Assembly (NCBI RefSeq): GCF_900660665.1
Contig: NZ_LR215037.1
Coordinates: forward strand, 434,001-498,000
DNA: 64,000 bases
Source of the DNA: Mycoplasmopsis maculosa
GTDB lineage: Bacteria; Bacillota_I; Bacilli_A; Mycoplasmatales; Metamycoplasmataceae
Reading direction: 5' to 3'
Shown here in pieces: positions 25,650-36,665 of the stretch. The position numbers and the translations under genes are program-made. The notes under the pieces are model-generated. The model was not told where the DNA came from. It did not search any database and saw only the letters and a program-made list of their open reading frames with translations. Position 1 is the first letter of the stretch. Each line of letters begins with the position of its first letter.

Positions 25650-26072
25650 TTATTTCCCTAATTTACTTTTATGTCTAATCAATGTTGATGAATATTCAAT
25701 ATCTTGATAATCCGGTAATATTAATATTGTTTCTAAATTATTATTAATTGAATTATTTCCTGCTGCTAAAATTAATTCATATTGATAATCAACATTATTT
25801 CTCGCTGATCGTATAATAAAATTAGTTTCTAGTTTTTTTGCAATATTAGCAATAAAATCATCTTTGTTTAAAATAACTTCAACATTACTAAAATTTTTTA
25901 ATTCATTTTTTACATTAAGAAATCTATAATGGATATTATCAATGTTATCCTTATCAGGATTCACTGAAACAATTACATATATTTTATCGAATAATTTTAA
26001 AGCTTTTTCAATTATAGCTATGTGACCTTTATGCAAAGGGTCAAATGAACCAGGATATATTGCACTCTTCAT
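25650..26072 (-). CDS. coaD: Phosphopantetheine adenylyltransferase
   Basis: Fourth step of coenzyme A synthesis: ATP plus 4'-phosphopantetheine to dephospho-CoA. 140 aa. GSFDPLHKGH at 8-17 is the nucleotidyltransferase motif, RSARNNVDYQYE and EYSSTLIR (near 130) complete the ATP and substrate site. The start overlaps the ackA stop by one base. CoA is the substrate of Pta encoded two genes upstream, which makes the grouping metabolically sensible. Confidence 0.94.
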   Translation of the reverse strand: MKSAIYPGSFDPLHKGHIAIIEKALKLFDKIYVIVSVNPDKDNIDNIHYRFLNVKNELKNFSNVEVILNKDDFIANIAKKLETNFIIRSARNNVDYQYELILAAGNNSINNNLETILILPDYQDIEYSSTLIRHKSKLGK

Positions 26073-27262
26073 TATTTATAAAGTTCTATTGCATGTTTTG
26101 CAATTAAAAGTTCTTCATTTGTTCTGATTGCAAAAACTTTTACTTCGCTATCTGGTGTTGAAATTTCTACATAGTCACCAAAACGTTGTTTATTTAATTC
26201 TTTATCAATTTTAATATTTGCAAATTTTAAATTTTCAATTACATGTTCTCTTAATTCCGGGGTGTTTTCACCAACTCCAGCTGTGAAAACGATAGCATCT
26301 AATTTTCCTACTTTATTTGCATAAATAGCTGTATAATCAATTATTTTTTGGCAATATAAATCAAAAGCAAATTTTGCTCTTTCATTTCCTTTTTCAATTT
26401 CAGCCATTATATCTCTAAAATCACTAGATACGCCAGATACACCTTGCATACCTGATTGTTTATTTAAAATATTCGTAAATTCTTTTATAGAATAACCTTT
26501 TTGATTCATTACAAATTCATGAATAGAAGGATCTATGTCTCCACTTCTTGTTCCCATCATTATTCCTGCTAAAGGCGTTAATCCCATTGAAGTATCAATA
26601 CTTTTATTATTTTTAATAGCACATAATGAAGCTCCGTTACCTATATGTAAATTAACTATATTTATAGAATCTTTGCCTAATATTTCTCTTACTTTTATCC
26701 CAATATATTCATGACTTATTCCGTGAGCACCATATTTTTTTATATTCAATTCTTTTGATAATTCATATGGTATTGGATAGGTGGAATTTATTTCAGAAAT
26801 TGTTGTGTGGAATGCTGTATCAAAATCAGCTGACATTTTAGCATGAGGCATAACATTTTTAAAGGCTCTTATAGCTTCTATTGCACCTGGATTGTGTAAT
26901 GGTGCATAAATAGCAGCTTTTTCTATTAAGTTAATTTCACTTTCACCCAATTTTACTGATTTAGTAAAATAAGAACCACCGTGAACTACTCTAAAACCAA
27001 TTAATTCTATTTCTGTAGAGTCTTGAATAACTTTCATTTCAGTCAATAATTCTAAAATAACTTCGACTGCTTTTTTGTGATTTATTAAAATATCTTTCTT
27101 TTGAAATGATTCACCATTATATTTTAATGTGACTAAACCATCTGTTGGTAAAGTAATTCTTTCAGCTATTCCACTAACAATTACATTTAAAGATTCTTTA
27201 TCTAATAATTGCAATTTAATTGAACTACTTCCTGCATTTATAACTAATACTTTTTTGTTCAT
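26072..27262 (-). CDS. ackA: Acetate kinase
   Basis: Converts acetyl phosphate plus ADP to acetate plus ATP. 396 aa. NAGSSSIK at 9-16 binds phosphate, the family signatures VVHGGSYF (near 92) and NLHIGNGASLCAIKNGKS-like text near 200 are present, as is FTAGVGENTPELRE near 320. I chose MNKK (27262) with GAGG upstream; a TTG two codons earlier is not needed. It follows pta by 17 nt, giving the pta-ackA pair for substrate-level phosphorylation. Confidence 0.96.
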   Translation of the reverse strand: MNKKVLVINAGSSSIKLQLLDKESLNVIVSGIAERITLPTDGLVTLKYNGESFQKKDILINHKKAVEVILELLTEMKVIQDSTEIELIGFRVVHGGSYFTKSVKLGESEINLIEKAAIYAPLHNPGAIEAIRAFKNVMPHAKMSADFDTAFHTTISEINSTYPIPYELSKELNIKKYGAHGISHEYIGIKVREILGKDSINIVNLHIGNGASLCAIKNNKSIDTSMGLTPLAGIMMGTRSGDIDPSIHEFVMNQKGYSIKEFTNILNKQSGMQGVSGVSSDFRDIMAEIEKGNERAKFAFDLYCQKIIDYTAIYANKVGKLDAIVFTAGVGENTPELREHVIENLKFANIKIDKELNKQRFGDYVEISTPDSEVKVFAIRTNEELLIAKHAIELYK

Positions 27263-27279
27263 AATCAACCTCTTTTATA

Positions 27280-28230
27280 TTATTTTTTTGATTGAAGTGA
27301 TGTTATTAAAACAGTATTTACAACATCTTCAACTGTGCTTCCTCTTGATAAGTCATTAACAGGTTTATTAACTCCAGTAATAATTGGGCCGATTGCACCA
27401 AAATTCCCTAATCTTTGTGCAATTTTATAACCAATGTTACCTGCATTTAAATCTGGAAAAACAAAAATATTTGCTTCACCTCCAAAACTTTCACCACTAT
27501 ATTTTGCTTTTCTAACATTTTCACTAATAGCAGTATCAAATTGCACTTCACCAATAGCTTTTATTCCTTCATTGCTTTCATTAAATAATTTTGCAGCTTC
27601 AGAGACTTTAATAGTTTCATCAGTTTTAGCAGAACCACTTGTTGAAAAACTTAAAAAAGCAACTTTTGGATTAACATTAAATGATTTTGCAAAATCAGAA
27701 GCATTTTTTGCAATATCAACTAAATTTTCTAGTTCTGGTTTTGGATTAACTGATATATCAGTAAAGAAATATGTCATTTCTTCTTTATGCATAATCATAA
27801 CTGAACTAATTGTTTTTATTCCTTTTTTAGGGCCGATGGCTTTAAAAGCAGCTCTTAATATATCAGCTGTTGAATAATTCAATCCACCAACTACTCCATC
27901 AATTTCATTATTCGCTAATAACATCATAGCGTAGAAAGGTCTAGTTCTTAAAACTTTTCTAGAAGTTTCTATATCTTCTTTGCCTTTTCTTAATTCAAAA
28001 TATTTATTTGCTAATTCTTCTATTTTTTCTTCATTAGCAAACATATTTAAAACTTGAGCTTTTGTATTAATGTTTTCATTTTTTTCTGTAAGCAATATTA
28101 TTTCTAGATTAGAATATTTTTCTAATTCTTTTGCTGCATCGATCGCTCTTTTATCGTCACCATCAATAATTAATATTCTTCTTCTTGTTAGCTTACTTAC
28201 TTCATTGTTTAATAAAGTTTTAAAATTCAT
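27280..28230 (-). CDS. pta: Phosphate acetyltransferase
   Basis: Transfers acetyl from acetyl-CoA to phosphate, supplying AckA. 316 aa, the short single-domain form typical of Firmicutes and mollicutes. GGLNYSTADILRAAFKAIG (near 115) and the C-terminal FPDLNAGNIGYKIAQRLG and GPIITGVNKPVNDLSRG segments are the Pta/butyryltransferase signatures. It is the first gene of the pta-ackA-coaD-engB group; about 90 nt of AT-rich sequence upstream carries the folD terminator and presumably the pta promoter. Confidence 0.95.
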   Translation of the reverse strand: MNFKTLLNNEVSKLTRRRILIIDGDDKRAIDAAKELEKYSNLEIILLTEKNENINTKAQVLNMFANEEKIEELANKYFELRKGKEDIETSRKVLRTRPFYAMMLLANNEIDGVVGGLNYSTADILRAAFKAIGPKKGIKTISSVMIMHKEEMTYFFTDISVNPKPELENLVDIAKNASDFAKSFNVNPKVAFLSFSTSGSAKTDETIKVSEAAKLFNESNEGIKAIGEVQFDTAISENVRKAKYSGESFGGEANIFVFPDLNAGNIGYKIAQRLGNFGAIGPIITGVNKPVNDLSRGSTVEDVVNTVLITSLQSKK

Positions 28231-28277
28231 ACTATCTCCAATAATATTATTAATAATTAGAATTATAATAAAATAAT

Positions 28278-28301
28278 AAAAAAAGTAAGCATATAAGCTT
28301 A
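28278..28301 (-). terminator. Terminator of the valS-folD unit
   Basis: A short stem TAAGC / GCTTA (28286-28290 and 28297-28301) with a T7 run on the minus strand. It lies about 20 nt after the folD stop and before the pta promoter region. The stem is short but the T tract is strong. Confidence 0.55.
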
Positions 28302-28319
28302 ACTTTCCACATTTATTTC

Positions 28320-29177
28320 TTAAAATTCATATTCAGTTCTAATTGCTTTTGCTAAATTTTTAAACAATCAAACTACTGTTAATGGTCCAACACCACCAGG
28401 TACAGGTGTATATGAACTGACATAATCAAAGTCGCCTTCTAAATTAACATCACCGACCATTATTTTTTTATTAGTTTTTTCATCAATAATTCAATTAGTG
28501 CCAGCATCTATTACTACTGCACCTTGCTTGATATTTTCTTTTTTTACTAAATTCGCTTGTCCGGCTGCTGATACTAAAATATCTGCTGATTCAACACCTT
28601 TAATACCTGTTTTTCTATTATATGTTGATACGTTTCCACCTAGTTTCTTTAATAAAAATGCTGTTGGTTTACCAACTAGATAAGACCTTCCAATAACAGC
28701 TACTTTTTTATCTTTAATATCTATTTTATAGTATTCTATAATATCCATAATCGCAGCAGCTGTAGCAGGAGTATAAGTTAATTCATTATTTTCGTTATAA
28801 AAGTTAAATGTACTTTTTGTACACAATCCATCAACATCTTTTATTAATCTAATTCCGTTTAATATTAATTGTGAACTTATTTTTTCAGGTAAAGGCAACT
28901 GAACAATTATTCCATCAGCTTTTTCATTAATTTCATCTAATTTTTTTAGTAGCATATTTTGAGTTATATCTTCTTTAAATTTATATAAATCTACTTGAAC
29001 TCCTAATTCATTAGCTTTGTTTATTTTGTGTTTAATATAAAGATTAGAAGCATTTAAATCTCCTACTTGAACGATTGCTAAAACTGGCTTTCTATTAATT
29101 GTTTTTGCAATAAATTGAAACTCTTCAATTAGTTCTTTAGTTCTTATTTCAGCTATTTTTTTCCCATCTAAGATCAT
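28320..29177 (-). CDS. folD: Methylenetetrahydrofolate dehydrogenase/cyclohydrolase FolD
   Basis: Bifunctional enzyme that oxidises 5,10-methylene-THF and hydrolyses the product to 10-formyl-THF, linking GlyA to formyl-Met-tRNA and purine needs. 285 aa. The substrate motif near residues 45-60 reads SNLYIKHKINKANELG with the catalytic Lys, KDVDGL lies near 115, and the NAD(P) motif is VIGRSYLVGKPTAFLL near 160. The C-terminal YTPVPGGVGPLTV is diagnostic. The start lies within the end of valS (10-nt overlap). The Gly-Arg-Ser loop is followed by YLVGKP, where IVGxP is usual. Confidence 0.94.
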
Positions 29178-31669
29178 TTTGAAACCTCATCATTATATTC
29201 TTTTAATTCTTTACGATATTTTTCAAGTTTTTCTTTCTCAAGATTTATTTTAGCTTCTGGAGCTTTTTTAATAAAGTTTTCATTGTTAAGCATATTTTCA
29301 GCTCTTTGAATTTCAAATTTAACTTTTTCTATTTTTAATTTTAAATCTTCTAAATAATTATTTTTTACTTCATCTGACTCCTTTATTCTAACTTGAATTT
29401 TTCCGTCAATAAAAAGAGTATCATCATTTTCTTTTATATTTGCATTTGCTAATTTGTTAACAGATTCAACAAAAAAGTCAGATTTACTTACATTTGTATC
29501 AAAATAAATTATTTCTTTTTTGCTTATTTTTTTATCTTCACGATACTTTCTTAAAATATTAATAACTTTAATAACATTATCAACTGTATTTATTCTTGTA
29601 CATCTTGATAAATTAATTTTTGGGTTTTCATGTTCTAACAATTCATCATTAAAAATAATTTCAAATAAGTAATCTGTTAAAAATGGTAAAAATGGATGTA
29701 ATATAATAAGCATATTTTTTAAATTATTAAGTGCTGCTTTTTTATTTGGCTTTATTCTTAATAATTCTATATATCATGAAGAAAATTCATTATATACAAA
29801 GTTATTAATTTCTGTACCTATATTAGTAAATTCATATTTTTGCATTAATTTATCTATTTTTTGTTTAAAGTCAAATAATCTATTATTTATCCAACGATCC
29901 ACTTCTGTAGTGCCTTTTGAATCATCATCTTCGAGCATTTGAATATATCTAGCTATATTTCAAATTTTATTACATAAAGCTCAAGCTGACTTTATTTTTT
30001 CATTACTAAATCTAATATCAAACCCTGGAGTAGTATTAGTTATAATAAAATATCTTAATGCGTCTGAACCGAATTCATCAATAACCTTTAAAGGTTCAAT
30101 ACCGTTATTTAATGATTTTGACATTTTTCTGTTTTGTTCGTCTCTAATTAAACCATGAATTATTATTTCTTCAAAAGGTTTTTCATTTGTAAATTCTAAA
30201 CCGAATAAATACATACGAGCTACTCAAAAGAAAATAATATCATAAGCTGTTACAAGTAAACTAGTTGGATAATATCTTTTTAATAATTTATCATCATTAG
30301 GTCATCCTAAAAAACTAAACGGAGCTAAACCACTACTAAATCAAGTATCTAAAACATCACTATCTTGAACTCAGCCTTCTCCTGGCGACTCTATTTGAAC
30401 TTTTATTTCATCTTCTTTATATCATGCTGGAATCCTATGACCTCATCATAGTTGTCTACTTATTGTTCAATCATATGCGTTATTCATTCAATTTTCTAAA
30501 ACATTAATAAATCTTTCAGGGAAAAATTTAACCGCATCTTTGGTTTTTAAATGATTCAATATATCTTTTGAAAATTTTTCCATTTTAACAAATCATTGAG
30601 GCATAACTAATATTTCAACAGGCGCTTTTGAACGTTCTGAATAACCTACATTAGATGTAACCTTTTCTTCTTTTTCTAAAAAATTGTTTTCTTTTAAATA
30701 TTTAGCAATTTCTTTTCTGGCTTCAAATCTGTCTAAACCATTGAAAATAGAAGTTTCAAAATGTATTTTCCCTGTTTTATCTATTGACTCAATAACTTCT
30801 AAATTATGTTTTTTAATCAAATCAATGTCAACCTCTGCATGAGCAGAAAGTTTCATTAAACCTGATGCAAAATTAATATCAACATATTCATCTGCAATTA
30901 AAGGAATTATTTTATTTGTTAAAGGATGTTTTACAAATTTACCATGTAAATGCTTATATCTATCATCATTTGGATTAAATACAACTGCAACATCACTTAA
31001 TAAAGTTTCTGTTCTAACTGTAGCTATAACTAAATTTTCATTAGAACCTACTAAAGGATACTTTATATAATACATAATTTGTTCAGTTGGTTCATTTATA
31101 ACTTCAATATTTGATAAAGCTGTTTGAAGTTTTGGATCTCAATTTATAGCTTTAATATCTTTGTAAATCAATCCCTTGTTGTAAAGTTCTATAAAAGCTT
31201 TATTTACAGCATCATTATTGTCTTTATCAAGAGTAAATCTTTCTTTTTCATAATCAAAAGCCAATCCTAATGCATCTCATTGTTCTCTAAATTTATTTGC
31301 ATAGATTTCTTTTCATTCTCAAACTTTTTCAAGAAACTTTTCTCTACCTAAATCATGTCTAGTTAAACCTTCATTTTGATAAATTATATTTTCAACTTTA
31401 CTTTGAGTAGCAATACCTGCGTGATCCATACCAGGAACTCACATTACATCATAACCTTCTAGTTTTTTGTATCTTATAACTGTATCTTGAATATATTCAT
31501 TTAATGCATGTCCTAAATGTAGAGAGCCTGTTACATTAGGCGGAGGCAAAATAACAGTAAAAGGTCTTTTTAATTCATCGTGAGTACTAAAAAATTTCTT
31601 ATCTTTTCATTTTTTGTTTATTCTGCTTTCAAAATTTTTAGGATTATATAATTTATCAATTAAACTCAT
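29168..31669 (-). CDS. valS: Valyl-tRNA synthetase
   Basis: Class I synthetase charging tRNA-Val. 833 aa in table 4, ending EVSKWS at a TAG; the standard-code stop two codons earlier is a TGA-Trp. HLGH at 51-54 (within [15 protein letters not shown]) and RKMSKS near residue 520 are the ATP-binding signatures; the CP1 editing domain, zinc-less in mollicutes, lies between. The C-terminal ~70 residues are the tRNA-binding coiled coil ([19 protein letters not shown]). More than 20 TGA codons are used. AAGGGGAAAAA precedes the ATG. Confidence 0.96.
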
Positions 31670-31726
31670 TTTTTCCCCTTAATAACATTACAAGTAAATT
31701 TAATATTTAATCATTAAATATTATAA

Positions 31727-31749
31727 CAAAAATCGCCGATTTTAGGCGA
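31727..31749 (-). terminator. Terminator of the degenerate ABC-ATPase-like gene
   Basis: GC-rich stem TCGCC / GGCGA (31733-31737 and 31745-31749) preceded on the plus strand by A-run, giving T's on the minus strand. It starts 6 nt after the stop codon. Confidence 0.7.
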
Positions 31750-31755
31750 CTTTTA

Positions 31756-34155
31756 CTAATATGCTTCTTCTTTTGTTTGAATTTCTTCTTCATTTATGTT
31801 AATTTTATTTTCATTAAAGTATTCAACATATTCTTCATTTAACCTATTTGACGAATATATTGAATCATTATTATTTATGTTAATTATTTCTTCTTCTAAA
31901 CCTAAAAGAGGAGAAGCAACATTTTCTATTTTAGTTTTTAATTCGTTTTGTAAGGCTTCAGTATCATCCTGTAATTTTTGAATATTTTCTGCTTCATTTA
32001 ATACTTTTTTATAGTACTTAAATGATGAAATTATGTAATGATCATTATGAATTTTAAATTCGTCATATAAAGGATAATTTTCTTCATTATCAATATCAAA
32101 TTTTTCTGAATATGACTTATTTATAATATTTTTATATATATTTTCATATGTTCCAGATTCTGATTCTTTATTATTATTAAAAATATATACATAATCAAAC
32201 TTATCTTTTTCTAAAATATCTTTTTTATTTGTTATAAAAACAAACGCACTATTATTAAACTTATTTAGATTATTTAAAATTTTAATAAACTCATGTTTAT
32301 CAACTAAATCATTATTTCTAATATCATCCTCAATAACTATTAACAATGGCTTTTTAACAAGAGTTTTTATTAAATTTAATTTATTTCTATTAATAAAATC
32401 AATTTCAGTAAAAGGTTTTAATAAATTCTCTGTAGGAATTAATGATTCTTCAAAAATATCTATAAATCTTAATATTAATAAATATTTTTTTATATCATTT
32501 TTTTCTATGTGTTTTTTATTGATAACAATTTGTCTTAAAGCATCGAAATCTTTTATTAAAAAAATAAAAGATGCTAGTATATCTTTCATTAAAAGAAACT
32601 CATTATTTGCCTCTTTTAAATAAAAATCGTGTATATATGTTTTTTTATTAATCCCATTTTTATAGTAATTTTCACCAAATAAAAACATTTTTACTTGTTT
32701 AATTATTCATTTGTATTTTTTTATTATTAAATCATAATCTTTTAATTTATTTTTTTCTTTTAAAACTTCATCAATATAATTATTTTTAATTTGATTTATA
32801 CGAAATTGGCTTATACCTTTGCTTCTCTCAATTTTTGTCAAAAGATTTTTAAACATTAATGAAAATGAAACACTATCTTTTACCTTATAAATATTAGATT
32901 TCGCTTTTTCAATTTTTGTTTTATTTTCTAAAATATTTTCTTTAAATAAATCAACATTTTTTTTGCTTGAAGAAATATAACTTTCTAAATTTAAATTAAA
33001 ATTATTTTTTATTTCCTGTGAAATTCTATAAATTGAGAATTTGTTCTTAGAATAGTTACTTGAAAATAAATTATTATTAATAAATAATTTCATTTCAAAA
33101 ATTAAATTCTTTTTTAAACTTTTTAATTCTTCATATTTTAAATATTGCATTCACTTAAAATTGGATTTTAATGTTTTATAAATATATTTTTCAACTAGTG
33201 ATCTTTTAACTAAATAATTTTTATTTTCAGTATTTTTTTGATATCTATTTGCTAAATCAAAATTTATTTTAGAATTATTTTTAAAACTAAAAATCATTGA
33301 TTTTAAATATTGCTTTGTATTATTTTTTAATTCATAAAGCATATTATTTAAAACATTTATATTCTTTTTTGCATCTCTTATAATTAATTCTTTTTTTATA
33401 TTCATCATAGATGTATCTTTTATTTTTTTAATAAAATTATATTGTTGTTCTAAATGAATTAAATTAGACTGCCCTTGTACACCAATATTTTTATCATGTA
33501 AACTTGCTAAAATATTAAAATTACTTTTAAATTCCTTAAATAATTCAAAAACAAGTTTTATAAAATAAGAATTCATTATTTGCAGTTCTTCGCGCATCTT
33601 TTTAGAAATATCTAAAACGTTATAAAAATGGCTATTTTTTAGAGATTGGTTTATTTCAAAAAACATTTTTTTAACATCAGCTGAAACTTTTTGTATTGTA
33701 TTTAAAAATTTTTTAGAATTAGATATTAAAAGTGAATATATTTTACTTTTTATTATGTAGGTATTATTTGCAACGATTTTAAAGTATTTTAAAATCTGGC
33801 TATCATCAATTTCATAATTTTTTCTTATATTATTTATTTGTTCAATTAACGGTAATCTATCACTATCGTCAAAACTAGATAAATTTAAATAACTTATATT
33901 TTGTAGTGTTTTTTTTCCTTTTAAAAATTTAAAATTATCTTCTAAATCGTAAAAACTAGAAACTGAAAGATTGGCATTTTTATGAATTGCATTTAAAAAT
34001 CCACCATTAAATATTTCTTTATTATTATCATTTACTAATAATAGTATTTTTTCATTTTTAAAAACTTTTAAACTTTTAATTTTAAGATCAGGTTCATTTG
34101 AAAAAGCTTTCGAATAAGAATTTTCAATTGACAAAACAATATTTTTCTTTAACAT
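31756..34155 (-). CDS. Degenerate ABC-ATPase-like protein with long coiled-coil insertion
   Basis: 799 aa when two TGA codons are read as Trp (it looks like three genes in standard code). The ends resemble an ABC ATPase of OppD/OppF shape, but the active-site motifs are gone. At the Walker A position (about residues 55-72) the text is LVNDNNKEIFNGGFLNAI, without GxxGxGK. The Walker B region near 602-612 reads KPLLIVIEDDI instead of a DEP motif, and the H-loop near 640 is FVFITNKKD, with Asn for His. No LSGGQ is visible. Between lie ~400 Lys/Asn-rich, probably coiled-coil residues. It diverges from a membrane protein gene. The ABC relation is inference; a scaffold or pseudo-ATPase role is possible. 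No function assigned. Confidence 0.55.
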
Positions 34156-34223
34156 ATAATAAAATTTTATATTAAAAATTAAAACATTAATATATTATAA
34201 TTTTAAATAAAAAGAGAGGGCTA

Positions 34224-35006
34224 ATGGATAACTTAAAATTTTATTTAACTGAAGAAGCTAATACAAGTACTACTGCAGTAGAATCAACTACAATCTCTAG
34301 CTATATTTTGACATTAATAATAGCTATATTTTTAGTATTATTAACTTTTCTAAGAGCAATAATACCTTTATTTTATGGTCAAGGTTTAAAAGTCCAAATA
34401 TTATATTTTTTAAATAAAAAACACATAAATAAAAAAGGTCTGAAACTAGATTCAAACTTTTTAGTTTTTGCAAAATCAACTGTATCCAATTTATTTATTA
34501 GTGCAATTGTTTCTTTAATTACTTTGATTATATTTTTAGTTTTATTATTTGCTTTTGATATTCTTAAAAAAGCTTTATACTTAAACAATACCGGATTTAT
34601 AATTTGTACAATATTTTTATCAATTTTTTCTGCTATAGTTTTAGTAACGACAATTTATTTAGGCATATTTAAGAAAAAAATAATTAATTGAATTAAGGAA
34701 AATGACTTGTTAGATGATAGTAAATTGATTGAAAAACAAATTAATATCGAAACACAAAAAGAACAAATAAATTTAGAGGATTTTTTAGTAGTGGTCAAAA
34801 TAAACAAAGTATTTTCAATTTCAAATAATGTGTCTAAAAGTTTTTGAAATAGGAATTTAAATAATTCCGTATCTAAAAAAATAACAGTATATTTCTTTTT
34901 AACTTTTGATTTTGAAAAAGTTACATTCGGTAAATATAAAGATGTTACAATTGACTCATTTAGAGACAGTGCTATTAGAAATAACTTTATAAATGAGACA
35001 AATTAA
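34224..35006 (+). CDS. Membrane protein of unknown function
   Basis: 260 aa, with hydrophobic helices at about 27-50 and two more at about 88-115 and 125-150, then a ~100-residue hydrophilic C-terminal domain. AGAGAGG precedes the ATG. It is divergently arranged with the degenerate ABC-like gene across only 68 nt, so the two likely share a regulatory region. One in-frame TGA (residue 156) is a Trp. No motif recognised. It ends 3 nt before a bidirectional terminator shared with rlmD. Confidence 0.65.
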
Positions 35007-35009
35007 AAA

Positions 35010-35044
35010 AAACTAAACATACTATAAAAAAGCGTGTTTAGTTT
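35010..35044. terminator. Bidirectional terminator between converging genes
   Basis: Perfect 10-bp stem AAACTAAACA / TGTTTAGTTT (35010-35019 and 35035-35044), loop of 15, T7 after the right arm and A-run before the left arm. It serves both the plus-strand membrane gene (stop 35006) and rlmD on the minus strand (stop 35052). Confidence 0.85.
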
Positions 35045-35051
35045 TTTTAAT

Positions 35052-36368
35052 TTATTTTTTTCTATTTAAAATAGCAACAGCTTCAATATGGTGTGTTTGG
35101 CTAAACATATCACATGGTTGTAAATAAGTTAATTCATACATATTACTTTTTAAAAATAAATCTACATCTCTACATAATGTATGTGGGTTACAACTAATGT
35201 ATCCTATTTGTTTAGGTTTCATTTCTAATATTTTTTCTAAAAAAACTTGTTCAAGACCGCTTCTTGGAGGATCTACAATTATTTTATTAAACTGTTTATT
35301 TAGAGATTCAATTATTTTATAAACATCACCAGAATAAAAAGAAATATTAGATATACCGTTTATTTTAGCATTTTCAATTGCGTTTTCAATTGCTTCTTTA
35401 ATTATTTCTATACCAATAACTTGTTTTACTTTTTTGCTAACCTTTAAACCTATAGTACCAATACCACAGTAAGCATCCAAAACATTATCACTTTTTTCTA
35501 GATTCATATTATTTATAAGCAACTCGTATAAATTATTAGTTTGAGAAGAATTTACCTGAAAAAAACTATTAAAATTAATTTTAAATGTAAGATCACCAAT
35601 TTTATCATATATAAATGTTTGTTTGCTTAAATATTTTTTTAAAACATTATTATTTTTCACTTCTAATAAAACTTTCAATTGAGGAAATGCTTTTGAAATT
35701 TTGTCTAAAAAATCAATTTCAAAATTAATTTGTTTTTTTACATTAAAAACTAACATTAATTGATCGAAAGCATCTGAATATCTAACTGTTATATTTTCAA
35801 TATTAGATACATTTTCTTTCATATTTTTATAATAATTTATATTGTTTTTAATTCACTCCAATAATAGAGAAATAGGTTTAGCAGCTAAATCATAACTTGT
35901 TTGTTCAATAAGATTGTGAGTATTTTTTTCATATAATCCTAATTTTATTTCATTATCAATTAACTTTACAAAAACCGTTAGTTTATTCCTGTAGTTTCAA
36001 ATTTTATTAGATGGAAAAATTTTATTTATATCATTAAAATGAATATTTCTACTAAAAAGATAATTTACAAAGTTTTCTTTAAATTCTAATTGATCATTGT
36101 AACTTAAATTTGCTAAAGATGTTGACCCACTCTTCATTAAAGCTGTATTTTCAATTTCTACTCGTTTTTTTGATGTAGTTTTTCTTTTTATTACTTTAGC
36201 AAAAGCAAAACGCGAATTAGCTTTTTTTATAGTTATATTTGCAACTTCACCTGGTAAGAGATTTTCAACAAATATAGGATAATTATCTATTTTAACAGTT
36301 CCTAAACCCTCGTATGTATGATCAATTGCAATCACATCATTTAAAATATCATTTTCTTTTAATTTCAT
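35052..36368 (-). CDS. rlmD: 23S rRNA (uracil-5-)-methyltransferase RlmD/RlmCD, TrmA family
   Basis: SAM-dependent enzyme that makes m5U in 23S rRNA. 438 aa. An N-terminal TRAM domain (about 5-58, IDHTYEGLGTVKID) is followed by a central domain and the Rossmann-like catalytic domain with VLDAYCGIGTIGL, VDPPRSGL and the catalytic Cys in YISCNPHTLCRD. HHIEAVAIL near the end is the family C-terminus. The Fe-S cysteines found in E. coli RlmD are not obvious. Its likely promoter (TATAAT 3 nt from the ATG region) lies in the 50 nt that separate it from the IS left copy of the target repeat, so the insertion may have left it intact. Confidence 0.9.
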
Positions 36369-36419
36369 ATTATTATATTTTACATTATTGCTTATTTTGT
36401 AAGGTTAAAAATTAAAAAA

Positions 36420-36438
36420 ATATGAGTTAAACTCATAT
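36420..36438. repeat. Left target-site duplication of the IS30 element
   Basis: 19 bp ATATGAGTTAAACTCATAT, identical to 37873-37891. It is itself a palindrome (8-bp arms ATATGAGT / ACTCATAT around TAA). The A-run immediately to its left makes this copy a minus-strand hairpin followed by T7. Confidence 0.9.
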
Positions 36439-36464
36439 GCTAAATTGTAATTCACAAGGTAACA
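36439..36464. repeat. IS terminal inverted repeat, left
   Basis: The core ATTGTAATTCACAAGGTAAC plus a final A (36444-36464) matches the reverse complement of 37847-37867 with one mismatch (C for T); five less conserved outer bases begin with GC, as on the other side. Confidence 0.88.
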
Positions 36465-36495
36465 GGTAACCAAATATGTTTTGGTTACCTTTTTT
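36464..36495 (+). terminator. Inward-facing terminator at the IS left end
   Basis: 11-bp perfect stem AGGTAACCAAA / TTTGGTTACCT (36464-36474, 36480-36490) with a 5-nt loop and a T6 tail on the plus strand. It would stop plus-strand transcription entering the element, antisense to the transposase. Confidence 0.75.
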
Positions 36496-36665
36496 ATATT
36501 TTCTAATATTATGATTAGTAATGTTAATTTGATGAGTGGGTCACCACATATATTTTATTTAAAGCTGCATTCTCAAAAGGCACAGCAACGCAGTTTATCA
36601 ATAATTGTTTTTGCTACTTTTTTAAAAAAAGTAGAAATAAAAAAAGAAATTCAAAACTTTCCTTT

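Noticed and set aside
27434-27877. 147-aa plus-strand ORF opposite pta
   Set aside because: Antisense to an intact, well-conserved pta; no start signal.
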